This document shows, one piece after another, positions 1 to 10,981 of a stretch of 64,000 nt of DNA (its first letter is position 1; each line of letters starts with the position of its first letter). Both the position numbers and the translations under genes were made by a program. The DNA comes from Oreohelix idahoensis (Eukaryota > Mollusca > Gastropoda > Stylommatophora > Oreohelicidae), in NCBI GenBank assembly GCA_024509875.1, contig JAMPIV010018971.1:58501-122500 (forward strand), written 5' to 3'. The notes under the pieces were generated by a model that searched no databases, had not been told where the DNA came from, and was given only the letters and a program-made list of their open reading frames with translations.

Positions 1-1033
1 ATATCTTCCTCCTGATTTTGTTGTCGTACCGACAACATCACTACCTCTGGCACGTCTATTGAAATCTCTCAGATCGTTGGTGCTGCGCAGGACTCTTTCT
101 GAGCGGCGATGCTTTGGGCTGGGCTTCTGGAATAGGTACAACCCGGCTGGGACTCTCTTGGTCGTCATGTCCTCAGTTGTACGTTGTCCGGCTGTCAGCC
201 GCTGTGGTCTAGAAGACTCGCTCACCTGTGCCGCGTCGCTGCCTGCCCGTGACATCTGCCTGTCAGTGCATGCAGCTGTCGACTTTGTAGAGAGATCGCT
301 CTTGACGTGTTTTCCACTCATTTTGTGTAGACGGTGGCTTACGTTCCCCACAATCTGCTTTTGATGAGTCTCCTCTGCTAAACCATGATTTGCACTCTCT
401 CCTATCTGCTTAGGACGGGTTTCCTCCACTAGACGACGGCCAGTTTTCTCGGCGCCCTTAGTGTGACAGTTGACGTGGCCATCTCTTGGCTTGCGCCCTA
501 AAGGCAACCTGGTTGTGGCAGTACGTCTCGGGAAAGAGCTCCTTGAGGGACAGGCGGCTATCACATGTTTAGTTGACTTGCATCTAAAACATCGTTTGGG
601 AAGAGGGCCTTGAGGGCATTTGGCTGCCATGTGGCCTGAGAACTCACCACAATTATAGCACCTCAACCTGGTAGGCTTTCTCTGTGCCATGGGTCGCCTC
701 CTACTTCCTTTGCATTCTTGACCGCCAATGCCGCACACAATGACTGCCTCCATGCCCTGGGCCGATGGTTTGCTGTCAAATTCTACTCGTTCATTCCTCG
801 CCAGACTCCGGAATCCCCTTTCTGAAGATCTTGGTCTGATGTACGAATACATCAATACCTCCATCATCTGGCGTGATGAACCCCCATCCCCTGTGGACAC
901 TGTACCACTTGCAAACCCCTTTTTGCCTTGTCGGTGCAACTGCGTTTGTTGGTACTGTCAGCTCACTGCTTTCGTTAACAACAGCCTGACTCTCACATAC
1001 AAGAACACGCACCCCCTCTTCGTGCTTTTTCAC
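1..1033 (-). pseudogene. lin-28-like: LIN-28-like cold-shock/CCHC protein, partial, one frameshift
   Basis: LIN-28 proteins bind let-7 precursors and mRNAs through a cold-shock domain (CSD) and two CCHC knuckles. Here the minus strand reads a CSD from about 922 to 725, with RNP1-like GWGFIT and RNP2-like DVFVHQ. Then come a Cys-x-GS-x-RRP linker typical of LIN-28, knuckle 1 (660-616, starting CYNCGEF) and knuckle 2 (591-550, CX2CX4HX4C). After that an Arg/Lys/Ser/Thr-rich tail stays open to base 1, so the C-terminus lies outside. One extra base near 791 (a T on the coding strand after GAGGAA) puts a TGA inside the CSD; the frame after it is open for about 260 codons. Knuckle 1 has five residues before its His instead of four. 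No ATG is seen upstream: an in-frame stop precedes the region, so this may be an internal exon or a retrocopy. The CSD-knuckle join is intronless. The tail holds a roughly 17-residue duplication (about 438-334). The family call is firm; whether it is a live gene with a sequencing error, or a pseudogene, is open. Confidence 0.8.
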
Positions 1034-1302
1034 ACTCGCAACCGACCCGATTCAACAATAAAACTCTGATTCTTAAGGCAGGGGCTGTATTTATTTTTAT
1101 AACCCATTCAGTGACTAAGAGCACACCGAAGCAAACATTAAACAAATAAACCAACAAAACAAACACCAAACAAACAAACACCCAGCTAGTGCTCAGTTCC
1201 TAATCCTGAAACGCAAACAAAGCACGAGCTAGTTAAAATCATAGTTGAATAACGATACTCTCACCTGCCAAACAGTCCTTCCACGCCACCTGACACCCTC
1301 AA
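1034..1302. other. Non-coding stretch upstream of LIN-28-like region
   Basis: No coding signal is recognised. It contains an AAAC/AACA-rich run (about 1138-1183). On the minus strand it could be an intron or a 5' flank of the LIN-28-like sequence, but no convincing splice acceptor can be fixed by eye. Confidence 0.5.
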
Positions 1303-1558
1303 CTATCACACACACACGCACACACTCATGCATGTCGTCCAATGCGACTAGTAAGGTGTTGTGCATGAGGCTGGCAATCTCACCGTGTAACATCAGTTGC
1401 TACCAAAACCACTACTGCAAGAGCACACACTCAGCTATCACACATACACACACACTCATGCATGTCGTCCAATGAGACTAGTATGGTGTTGTGCATGAGG
1501 CTGGCAATCTCACCATGTAACACAGATTGCTACCGAAACCACTACTGCAAGAGCACAC
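1303..1558 (-). repeat. Tandem duplication of a SINE-like segment plus CA repeat
   Basis: Two consecutive units of about 125-130 bp (1303-1434 and 1435-1558) each begin with a CA-rich run and CATGCATGTCGTCCAATG, and end in CTACTGCAAGAGCACAC. Their core GGCTGGCAATCTCA is the reverse complement of the GATGAGATTGCCAGCC module found at about 9,730, 26,700, 28,740 and 58,500. They are therefore antisense copies of one interspersed SINE-like family, duplicated in tandem. Confidence 0.7.
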
Positions 1559-1710
1559 AGATATGGCCGACAATTATCAAATATAACACATCACAACTAA
1601 TTCTTAGGCTCTATTATGGCCTAAACAAATATATCTTCATGAAGACTTTTCACATCCCAGAGTGCTGCGCGCACATCGAAAATATATGGGCGATAAATAT
1701 GCTTTGAACC

Positions 1711-1793
1711 TGAAGGGGGGAGCCGGGGTGTCTTTACGTGAAGGGGGAAGCCGGGTATCTTTCCGTGAAGGGGGAAGCCGGGTGTCTTTCCGG
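1711..1793. repeat. 28-bp tandem repeat, about 3 units
   Basis: About three units of a 28-bp motif (GAAGCCGGGTATCTTTCCGT followed by GAAGGGGG) lie side by side with few mismatches. Confidence 0.8.
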
Positions 1794-1825
1794 CCCCATC
1801 ATATATATATGTATATATATATATC

Positions 1826-1831
1826 GAGAGA

Positions 1832-1891
<60 letters not shown>

Positions 1892-1903
1892 GACAGAGAG
1901 AGC
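1826..1903. repeat. (GA)n / (GACA) microsatellite
   Basis: An uninterrupted GA run grades into GACAGA. It is preceded by a short (TA)n at 1801-1823. Confidence 0.95.
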
Positions 1904-2014
1904 TATGAAAGTAATATTTTTCTGAATCATCTTCAGCTGGGGTCTCATACAATACGAGTCAAATCATAATGTCTCCTAGAAATGGGCGGAAAATACCAGA
2001 ATTATAACAAACTT

Positions 2015-2365
2015 ACGGAGCCGCGCTAGCGTAGTGGTTACAACACCGCTCTGGCGACCGGGTGATTCAGGATCAAACCCCGGCGACGGCATTTGAGGAT
2101 TTTTCGTCGACCGGGATTTGGACTGGATTAACTCGAGACCTGGCGAGAACATTTGAAGAAGTGTCGTCGACCAGGGATTGGCGGCTCCTGAGCCGACCCA
2201 GCTCTAATGGGTACCTACGAAATCGGCGAGTATCTGCCTGAATGGCGAGGGACACCTGTCTCTGTACAAGAAAAAAGGGATACTCACGTAAAATCAATGT
2301 CAGGTTAGACATTAATAATAACCTGAGATTTCGCCTCGAGTATTAGCGGGCGTAAAAAAAAAAAA
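2015..2365 (+). mobile_element. tRNA-derived SINE (family A) with 11-bp TSD
   Basis: A non-autonomous retroelement. The head (2015-2090) has pol III-like boxes: an A box in GCGTAGTGGTTACAACACC and a B box in GGATCAAACCCC. The middle has CGACCCAGCTCTAATGGGTA, a core also seen in the elements at 47.5, 21.2 and 24.2 kb. It ends in an A-rich tail. The 11-bp sequence ATAACAAACTT flanks it at 2004-2014 and 2366-2376, which proves retroposition and sets both ends. Confidence 0.88.
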
Positions 2366-2376
2366 ATAACAAACTT

Positions 2377-3245
2377 TGATGACTCAGTTATTATACTGGC
2401 CATTCTAAAAATCCTTGTGAGACTCATTGAAATAGAAGCTGCACCATTCTATTTATATCTCTACCAGGAATAATCTTGAACGAAGGTTGATACCTTTTAA
2501 AACCAGCATCATCTTACTCGAAGTTCGGCCATTACTGGAGCACTACTTCAGAGCAGGGATGAGAACCCGCAACAGATGGATAGAGTATAAAGACAATGCC
2601 AGGTTTTGAACCTTGTAATTTTGCCTAGAACAGCAAGCGTTGTGCAACACAAAAAATACATAATTTGCATTAACTAAAACAGTCCGTCAGAAAATGAAGA
2701 TAATATCGGTGAATAGATCACTTTCAGTGGGAGTGAGGAGTCAGAGAAATACGTGAAAGGAATAAACAAGATATGGAGAGACCTTGCCATGAAGCTGCAT
2801 GACTGGCTCGCTTGGCTTGAATCTGAAGGCCTACGCTCTTTAATGAACTGCTGGGTAGTGAGATGAATGAAGCGAAGTGATGAGCAAAGTAACGTCATTG
2901 TATGAAGGATTTGTAACGTACAGATGTGAATACTTGTCACTGAAAAATCAAAATAAAACAAAACAATCAGCGATAAATTGTTCATAATAGAAAATGTTTT
3001 GCCCAGCTTGGAAAACCATCGCGCCAAATCATAAAGGATAATTTAAAAAAAAAACAGGTAGTCTTCTTTCTAGACAAGCAGAAAACATTTGATGGAGAAA
3101 GCAAGCCAGTAGAAGAATGTGGAATCAAATGTCATCTCTGTACAAACGCATGGTAAAGGATGCCAAAATAAAACGTTGTGGAAATAAAAGTAGCTGTGTC
3201 ATAATAGCTTACACTAACATCTAGAATCGGGTTTCTTAACCTTGT
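2377..3245. other. Unassigned intergenic DNA
   Basis: No coding or repeat signature is recognised. The predicted ORFs lack any domain. Confidence 0.4.
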
Positions 3246-3248
3246 ATG

Positions 3249-3345
3249 TGTCATGGGCTCTTTTGATTGTCCGATGAAGGAAATGGACCCTTTTGATTCT
3301 CCAATGAAGGCTATGTACCCCTTTTCATTGTCCGATGACATCTAT
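3249..3345. repeat. About 31-bp degenerate tandem repeat, 3 units
   Basis: Three imperfect units of the type TGGACCCTTTTGATTCTCCAATGAAGG stand in tandem just before the 23-bp array. They are preceded by TTTCTTAACCTTGTATGTGTC, which resembles repeat ends near 5,930 and 45,100. Confidence 0.6.
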
Positions 3346-3390
3346 GGTCCAACTCTTGGGAAAAATGTACATACTTACTTTTTCCTTCTA

Positions 3391-3856
3391 CAACTGACAT
3401 GAATCGTAGTGTACAACTGACATGAATCGTAGTGTACAACTGACATGAATCGTAGTGTGCAACTGACATGAATCGTAGTGTGCAACTGACATGAATCGTA
3501 GTGTGCAACTGACATGAATCGTAGTGTGCAACTGACATGAATCGTAGTGTGCAACTGACAGGAATCGTAGTGTGCAACTGACATGAATCGTAGTGTGCAA
3601 CTGACATGAATCGTAGTGTACAACTGACATGAATCGTAGTGTACAACTGACATGAATCGTAGTGTGCAACTGACATGAATCGTAGTGTGCAACTGACATG
3701 AATCGTAGTGTACAACTGACATGAATCTTAGTGTGCAACTGACATGAATCGTAGTGTGCAACTGACATGAATCGTAGTGTACAACTGACAGGAATCGTAG
3801 TGTGCAACTGACATGAATCGTAGTGTGCAACTGACATAAATCGTAGTGTGCAACTG
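3391..3856. repeat. 23-bp minisatellite, about 20 units
   Basis: Unit CAACTGACATGAATCGTAGTGTR repeats about 20 times with a few point variants (TACA/TGCA, ACAGG, ATCTTAG). Because 23 is not a multiple of 3, all minus frames stay open and give spurious 130-150-residue ORFs. The array abuts a LINE C-terminal fragment at 3,857. Confidence 0.97.
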
Positions 3857-4075
3857 AAGTTATCGTGCTTCAGCCAAGTGTGTTGCCTTGGCTGCTGAGA
3901 GCCCGCGTTGTTGTAGGATGTCTGGGATGTTGTCTGTTCATCTTCCTCCTCATGCTCTGAACCTAGATCTTCTACTGCTGTAGGTAGGTAATATTAATTT
4001 ATCATGCTCCATTCTCATGAGATGGCCAAACAACTTGACTTTCTGTCTCTATTTACAAATATATATCCTCCTGAA
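3857..4075 (-). pseudogene. LINE ORF2 C-terminal fragment
   Basis: The minus-strand translation, with stops, reads FGHLMRMEHDKL, then TDNIPDILQQRGLSAAKATH. This is the characteristic tail after the reverse transcriptase of RTE/CR1-type LINEs (GH-x-RM, then W-x-DNI-x-D-x-LQQRGLS). The 23-bp minisatellite starts where the next codons would be. Confidence 0.75.
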
Positions 4076-6775
4076 GCCCAGTTCCACGCCCATGTCTGAG
4101 GAGTTGGAAACAGGACAAAGTAATGGATTTCTGAGCCAGGGTGAAGTATAGTGTGGCTTATCCCACGGGACCGCTACGGTAGTCATAAAGGCCGGGTCAT
4201 AGACACCCTGAAATGTGGCTGGCCAGCGGGGATATGGTGCTGATGTGACTGGCCTAGCAAGCCGACAGTGGTTATTCTATTGCTAAGAATACTAAACAGG
4301 AGCAAATAATGTAGATAAAAGAATAATAAAAAACTTCATATTTTAAATTTTAGGTTATTTATATGGACCCTGTGATAATATGGCATATACGCCTCGCTCT
4401 ATTTCTATCATCCTTTTCTTCTATCTATTTTTTATTTGTCGGTATTTTCATGCTGCAGTACGGTCTTTTCGGCTGTTTACTGTCTGCATTTTCCTCACTC
4501 AGACATTATAGCGCCTACTAATGGTCACTGAGTAAATACCATAAATGCTTAAGCCCCAGAAAATCAAACATGGCCAAACAATCTACCTTTGTTCAAATTT
4601 ATCGATGGTGACTTAAAGTCAACAAATCTCAATCACCTAATGGAATCCTACTCAACAACCCAGAATGAAATAGCCGGATTGAGAAATTAAGGGCGTGTAA
4701 CACCATTATCTGTCTCCGAGGTAAACGAGGAAACCATATGGAACTAAACGCCCAAACTGGGATACGCGTCAATATTGTATGGATAGATGGGAGCGACTTG
4801 TGTGTAATTACACCATGACCCATTACCTACCACACGCAAAACTGTGGCGTAAGCAGTAGCGAAGATTCTAGAATATGTGATAAAACAGTTTAAAAAACTC
4901 GAAGCTGGGGCATAAAATTCACTTACACCCACACCATGGAAGGGTACATCTAGATGACAAGAAGTCCAAATTAACAAAACGTTTTGAAATTAACAAAGTG
5001 GGGTTAAAGGATTCATTCGGGGTCAGTCTTTTATGTTTCTGAGCGAACAATATTCAGTTGTAGAATTGAGTGTCCAGCGCTTGGCGGTAGCAGACCAGCA
5101 AATTGTCGACAGATCAGCAGAACCAAAAGCTAGAGATACCGTCAACTACTAATCATAAAGGAGCCTAGATCAACGCTCGCATGTGTAAAGTCAAACAGCT
5201 GCTAGATGACAGCACATAACCACCTGCGCAAGGGCTGACAACACAGGATTACAGCTAAGTGCAAAAGCCAAAAGATTTTTTCCTCGAGACATCTCGGCCA
5301 AATCTTACTTAGAATTGTAAACAGACTTCACAGCCAGAATAATCAAGGAACATTATTTAAAGTGCATTCAAAATTATTACACAGTGAACACTACAATCTA
5401 AAACGTCATATAATCACAACTCTGTTGATAGTACACCAGTGCTCGTGATAAACAGACTAGGACTAGTAGTTATTTAGCGTTTACGGCATATTTTTTTCGC
5501 TTACATCTTTCCCTTTACCGCTCATGTGATTAATGAATTAAATATATATACAGATAGTTATACCCCTTTACCAAGTGGTCGGATTATTTTCTTACATGTA
5601 CTGTCTCGTAATCCAATTATGTGTTATTTCACCAGTACGAGAGGATTGGGGCTTATCTATTCATAATATAATAATAATCATCATAATATTCTGTAAGAAT
5701 AATAGGGGGAAGACACAACGCAAAGAAACAAATTTCATTCTCAAGGGCCCTTCATAGATATTATCTCTTTGTGAGAATATTCGCATTTCTACTTCATACC
5801 TACTTATATAAGAATCTTAACATTTCACGAGCCCCTTATGAGATCCTTTATATCTTTCTTACATTACATAAATCACATTTATCTGAACCAATCGTGCTGC
5901 CATTGATCCCTAAAGGTCAGTAGACAACAGGTTAAGAACCCCTGATCTAGAGTAAAAGGATAATCTATTGCAGCCGACTTTCTATGTAGCGATGGCAACG
6001 GCATTAATCACCACCATCATTAATCACCACCATCATTAATCACCACCATCATTAATATCTTTCAGCTCCTGATGAAGCTTTTGATGTCAAAATAAAAAAA
6101 TTCTTTCCGCCATCGTTCAAAGTCTTTCTTTTCCCGTCTTCTTTATCCGTGTTACGTATAGAACAGAGACTGCCATGGAATTAATTTAATGTTTGTACTG
6201 TACTGGAAAGATTTCTAGATGTTGTTTAGACTGGCAAATGCTTCTCTGGCTTTATTCATTCGGTTACCGTTTCCATGTTTCAGATCTATTCAAAAGGACT
6301 GCCTTGGCATCTGAGTTTTGTGTGATACTTATTATTGCATCAAAATACCTCTTGCATTCACGTTCAGTAATGCACCACACCATCCAAAACGAAAAATACC
6401 AACAATGTGGCCACAAATGAGCAAACTTAATCTGTGCTCTAAATCAGCGGTTGCCAAATCCCAGGGTTGGGAAACTAACAAAGGTATGAAAGGTCTTCAG
6501 TAAGGTCGCAAAGAGGTCTCGTAAAAGAATGAGAAAAATAAGAAATTATATTCTCTAAAGGTCGCGATGAGAAAAAAATTAAAAACATAGGGTTATCAGA
6601 AAACACGTTTGGGAGCCTTTGGTCTCGATGAATCGCAAGACGTAGTTGAGCCAGTCTTTACTGATAACCAGTGCTATTTCACAGTGAGGATTCAGAATGT
6701 AGACACATAAAAATCAACTTCACACCAACTGCTTAGATAATGGACTACATATTTTTACATGTAAATTATATTTTA
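4076..6775. other. Unassigned intergenic DNA
   Basis: No gene is recognised in 2.7 kb. Details seen: a 16-bp repeat (CACCACCATCATTAAT, three units, 6003-6055); a repeat end AGGTTAAGAACCCCTGATCT at about 5,930 that recurs near 45,100; and a degenerate dispersed repeat around 6,440-6,640 (GCGGTTGCCAAATCCC start). Confidence 0.4.
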
Positions 6776-7013
6776 AAAGATAACAATGGGAGAAGATCGG
6801 CTACCACGACAAGAATGGGAAACTAAGAGCCAGGGATCTAGACCTCCAGGACGACCCAGAGTCCACTGGGATGACAACATTATACAATCTTTGAACGTGC
6901 TAGGAATAGAATGGAGCCAAGCCAGGAGGAAGAGCCGATAGGATAGTATGGCACTCTCTCTTCCAAATCTGTGCACCTCACCGTAGAAGAGGAACGACTA
7001 AGTAAGTAAATAA
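6776..7013 (+). mobile_element. LINE 3' end fragment (40.7-kb family)
   Basis: The plus-strand translation reads PGRPRVHWDDNIIQSL and LGIEWSQARRK, with a frame break, and ends at GAACGACTAAGTAAGTAA. The same C-terminus and (AAGT)n tail occur in antisense at 40,721-40,900, and a 36-bp antisense scrap lies at 18,743-18,780. It is a 5'-truncated, dead copy. Confidence 0.8.
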
Positions 7014-7165
7014 GTAAAAATAACAAGTACAACACAAAGAAAGAAATATAGCAGTTAATAAAAGCAAACTAAATTAAATGAAAGAGTTCAAACGCCTCGG
7101 CAATATGCTCATGACGGATAGAAAATTGTGAGATTAAAATTAGATGTCAACAATCGAAGTGCTCT

Positions 7166-9571
7166 TCTTTCTTTCTTCTTCTTTGATCCTTAGCCGCCGA
7201 CCGTCAACGCAGTCAGTGGCCATCACGCCTGGTGGCGTCTTGTAGGGCAAATACAAATTGATTCCACTTTGCTCGGTCGGTGACCATCCTTTGTACAGTA
7301 CCCCAACTCTGGTTCATTCTTTGCATCTCAGCCTCCACAGTACTCCGCCAAGTTGTTTTTGGTCGGCCTCTCTTTCGTTTTCCTTCAGGGGCCCAAAGCA
7401 TAGCTGTTCTTGTGATGGCATCGGGGTGTCTTCTGACGACATGACCAACCCAACTCCAGGGTCTGCCAGCTATGATGGTGTGCATGTCCTCTTGCTTGCT
7501 CCGAGTAAGCAGATCTTGGTTGGTATGGTATTCGGCCAAAAGATTCGGAGAATTTTTCTTAGGCATGTTGTGTAAAAAGAGGACAATTTCGACATTTCTT
7601 TCTCTGTAACCCTCCAGTATTCCAAACCATAGAGAAGCACAGAAAGCACACAGCTCTGATATAATCTTAATTGTGTGCTTGTGCTGTACTGAGAGGACTT
7701 CCAGATGTTGTTTAGACTAAAAAAGGCTGTTCTTGCTTTGTTCATTCTGTTGTTGATGTCTTTGCTTGCTTCGCCGTCTGGTGTTATTATGCATCCTAGG
7801 TATGTGAAGGTGTCTGTCTGTTCCAGTTGCTGATTCCTTACTGATATGGGCTCAGGGTTGCTCACATTGAGCGTCATGACCTATGTCTTCTTTTGATTGA
7901 TGTTCAAGCCCACCTGCTGGCTATACTTATTAAGTCTATTCGTTTTTTCCTGGATGTGTTGATGTGAATGTGCTAGTAGTGCAATGTCATCTGCATATTC
8001 CAGATCTTCCAATGTAGAAAATGTAGTCCATCTCATTCCTCTTGGACTGCCCTCTGTTATCTGGCGCATCACCCAGTCTATGACTGTTAAAAATAGAGTG
8101 TTTGATAAGGGGCATCCCTGTCGTACTCCTGTCTTCACCTCAAAGGTTAGGTTGCTCTGCCCAACGCTACACGTAAAGTTGGCATAGAGGCTTTTTATGA
8201 TTGACACTATGCAGCTTGGAATTCCGTAAGCCCTCAGTATTTTCCATAAAATGTCCCTTTGTATACTGTCAAAAGCTTTTTCAAAATCAACGAAATTAAT
8301 GTACAGCTGTCTTTGCCATTCTGAGCACTGCTCTATAATGTTCCTGATGGTAAATATATGATCTACACATCTTCTGTTCTTTCTAAATCCTGCTTGTTCT
8401 TTCCTCAGTTTGTGGTCTACTGCTTTTGAAATTCTCTGTATAATTATCCTGCCTAGTATTTTGCTGGGAACTGAGAGAAGAGTGATTCCTCTCCAATTAT
8501 TGCAGTCTGCAAGATCACACTTCTTGAGCAATTTGACAATTAATCCTTTGTTCCACTCCGTTGGTGTTGTCCCAGTTTTCCAGACTTGTGCAAATAGTGG
8601 TTCTAATAGTTCTGCTGCTAGCTCAGGGTCTGTCTTAAATAGCTCTGCATTTAAGTTATCACGGCCAGGAGCTTTTCCGTTCTTTAACCCTTTGATTGCT
8701 GTGATGATTTCTTCTTTTCGTGAAATGTCTGTATTAACATCTAGATCATTTTCAGCCTCAGGAACATTCAATTGTGTCTCTGGTGGTTTCTTGTTCAGAG
8801 TTTCTCTGAAATGCTCTGCCCATCTTGTTTCCTTGACCTCTGCTGTCATGATGAGATTTCCTTGCTTATCTCTTACTAATGTAATATTGTTTGCACCTCG
8901 TTTTCCGGTGATGATTTTAGTTATTTTGTATACTGTGCTTTGTTCATTTCTCAGTGCTGCCTCTTCTGCCTGTCTTGCAAGATCGTCTAGGAAATTCCTT
9001 TTGTTGGCTCGGGTTTGGCGTTTAACTTCCTTGTCCAGCTGACTGTACTGTTCGCTATATAGTTGCTTTAACCTGGGGGACTTCGCTTCTGTTTTCTTTC
9101 TTTTCATTTTCTTTCTCATCGTTATGGTGTTTAATGTTTCTGGTGTTATCCAGTCTTGCTTCTTCCTTTCCTGGAATCCCAAGCATGATTTGCTGCTTTC
9201 CTTATATATTGTTGAAATGGTGTTGAATTTCTGATCTATATCATCAATCAATGTCTTTTCCTGACTTTTGGCAAATTGACATATCTTCTTTATATCAGCC
9301 GCAAAAGCTTTTCTGGTAAGGGGGTCCTTTAATTTGCTGATGTCAAACCTTTTCTGTGTAGTTACAGTTAGTCCAGCCGTTCTGAGTTTCCCTTTCAATT
9401 TTGCTACATCTAAATGGTGATCACTTTCCACATCTGCACCTCTTCTTACCTTCACATCTTGTAATGCATGTCCCCCATCTACCGTTAATCATAATGTAGT
9501 CTATCTGGTTTCTGTCCCGACCATTTGGCTATTCCCATGTTAATTTGTGAATTTCTTTGTGTGGGAAATAA
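7166..9571 (-). mobile_element. 5'-truncated RTE-like LINE (family 1), TSD-flanked
   Basis: The insertion runs from a (GAA)n-type tail (7166-7190) to the C-terminal end of the endonuclease domain, where ADVESDHH and NQIDYIM precede the RT. The 9-bp AAGTGCTCT occurs at 7157-7165 and 9572-9580 and is the likely TSD. Related copies lie at 43,282-44,387 and, as a remnant, at 23,265-23,425. Confidence 0.85.
7213..9455 (-). pseudogene. LINE family 1 ORF2, reverse transcriptase, inactivated
   Basis: Reverse transcriptase used for target-primed insertion. The 524-codon open part (9455-7881) carries the RT blocks: LLSVPSKILGR, EQAGFRKNRRCVDHI, FVDFEKAFDS, GVRQGCPLS, and the catalytic YADD at about residue 490. 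The open part ends at an in-frame TAG (7883-7881) where the copy at 43.3 kb has GAG. The frame resumes at 7877 and shifts again near 7,528, where a single C is missing relative to the other copy. The last part (7566-7213) encodes the GHVVRR and GKRKRGRPKTTWR tail. Most of the endonuclease domain is absent. Confidence 0.88.
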
Positions 9572-9580
9572 AGTGCTCTA

Positions 9581-10967
9581 ATATAGTAATAATCATCTTA
9601 GCTTTGACTATGAGATTAAGAAACTCGGGGCAACTAAAGATATAGTACTGGTGAAGGCAAATACAGAAAACAAGTAATGTAAGAAAGTTACTCATCATCA
9701 CTTAGCTTTGAGCTCTTTATGGAGTATAAAGCCACTACTGCAGCAGGTGCCTTTGCAGGAAGACTGCATTAAGCAGTCACATGGTCTGGCATTAGTGGTT
9801 TCTGCGGCATGTTGTGTTCGTTGATGAGATTGCCAGCCTCATGCACAGTATCTTATTAGTTACTTTATACGACGTGCCTGAGGGCACATTAGTACTATAA
9901 TTTCTTTGTCTCTTCAGATACCCCCCGGGACCCACACTAGGCTAGAATGTTTCTAACTGATTTCATTTGCATCGACAAGTAACATCATAAAATGGAAGCC
10001 TGAGCTGGCCAAGGACATAGCGAAATTATGTTAACTAAGTTAAAAAAAAAACAATGTTATGTGGGCGTCGGGGGAGCAGAATACAAGGCAAAAAAAGCTT
10101 ACAAGAAGACGAATATATATTCGTTCTTTATCCTTCCACGTCTGTGGCTAGGTATCGTGACAAAAGTACCAGAAGCATTCTTCTGTGTTTGCTTTGGTCT
10201 GTATGATAGTGTATTCCTTCTAACCACGCCGACTTCATCCATCACTTCTTCGTGCCTCACATTACGAAGAGCTAATGCTAATGCGAAGAAATGGTACTGT
10301 GCGGTTTTTCATGTGACGAACTACATCATCATCAGTTCCCATCGCCACACCAAAGGTCGGCTGCAATGGATATCCGACTGTCGTGAAGTCGAATTCACAA
10401 ACCGCCATTCTTTACCCAAACTGCACGCCATACTTTATAAATACTATAGGATAGAAGAACCAATGAAACGCCGTCTTTATTCGGTGGTTTACATAACGAT
10501 TACGCATTCAGCATGGAGTCTCAAATATGTGCAAAGCAGTGGAGAATTGAATTTAAATACAGCATTATGAGCAAGGTACAGCCTGGAAGAGGTTAGTAAT
10601 TTAATATAAGTATGTTGCTGAACCCGTCTGTGCAAATATTTCCACGAATAGTGTTATATTAATAAAGAAATCTCGAGTTAAATGCATCGGGACATCAGGT
10701 TAGTCCAAAATTTTGCTGTTTAGGCTACGCATACAATAAAACTAAAGCATGTAATATAAAGTCACTTATTTAGATGGAGGAAGGTTAATTCAGGGCATAT
10801 TTTAAGCCTTAGTTGAAGAAAATTGCTCCAGAAATAAGGAAGATAATTAAAATCTAAGTTTTTCATAATTGAACAGCGAGACAAATTATGCATATATTTT
10901 GGGGAACTCAAGCACATTTCAGCAACTGTCGCCTCTGTCGCCGGATGTGACCTTTAAAAGACCATGC
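9581..10967. other. Intergenic DNA with a SINE-like repeat
   Basis: About 9,720-9,900 is a copy of the family whose diagnostic core is GATGAGATTGCCAGCCTCAT, followed by TTACTTTATACGACGTGCCT. A 180-codon ORF at 10,028-10,570 has no domain and is not supported as a gene. The rest is unassigned. Confidence 0.5.
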
Positions 10968-10981
10968 ATAGTGAAAATCGT

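Noticed and set aside
2015..2090. tRNA gene
   Set aside because: A- and B-box-like sequences are present, but no cloverleaf can be completed, and a SINE body, A tail and TSD follow. The same holds for the heads at 21.3, 23.5, 44.9, 47.7 and 58.3 kb.
3311..3837. Three overlapping 134-151-codon minus-strand ORFs with a regular peptide repeat
   Set aside because: They are all the 23-bp minisatellite read in three frames, not proteins.
7984..9042. Plus-strand ORFs over the family 1 LINE
   Set aside because: Antisense shadows of the RT on the minus strand. Similar shadows over other LINEs were left out.
10028..10570. 180-codon ORF on the plus strand
   Set aside because: No domain, low-complexity start and no similarity to anything I know. 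The length is not exceptional for 64 kb of six-frame sequence.
10869..10981. N-terminal extension of the family 2 LINE ORF
   Set aside because: It lies outside the TSD at 10,968-10,981 and is flanking DNA that happens to be open.
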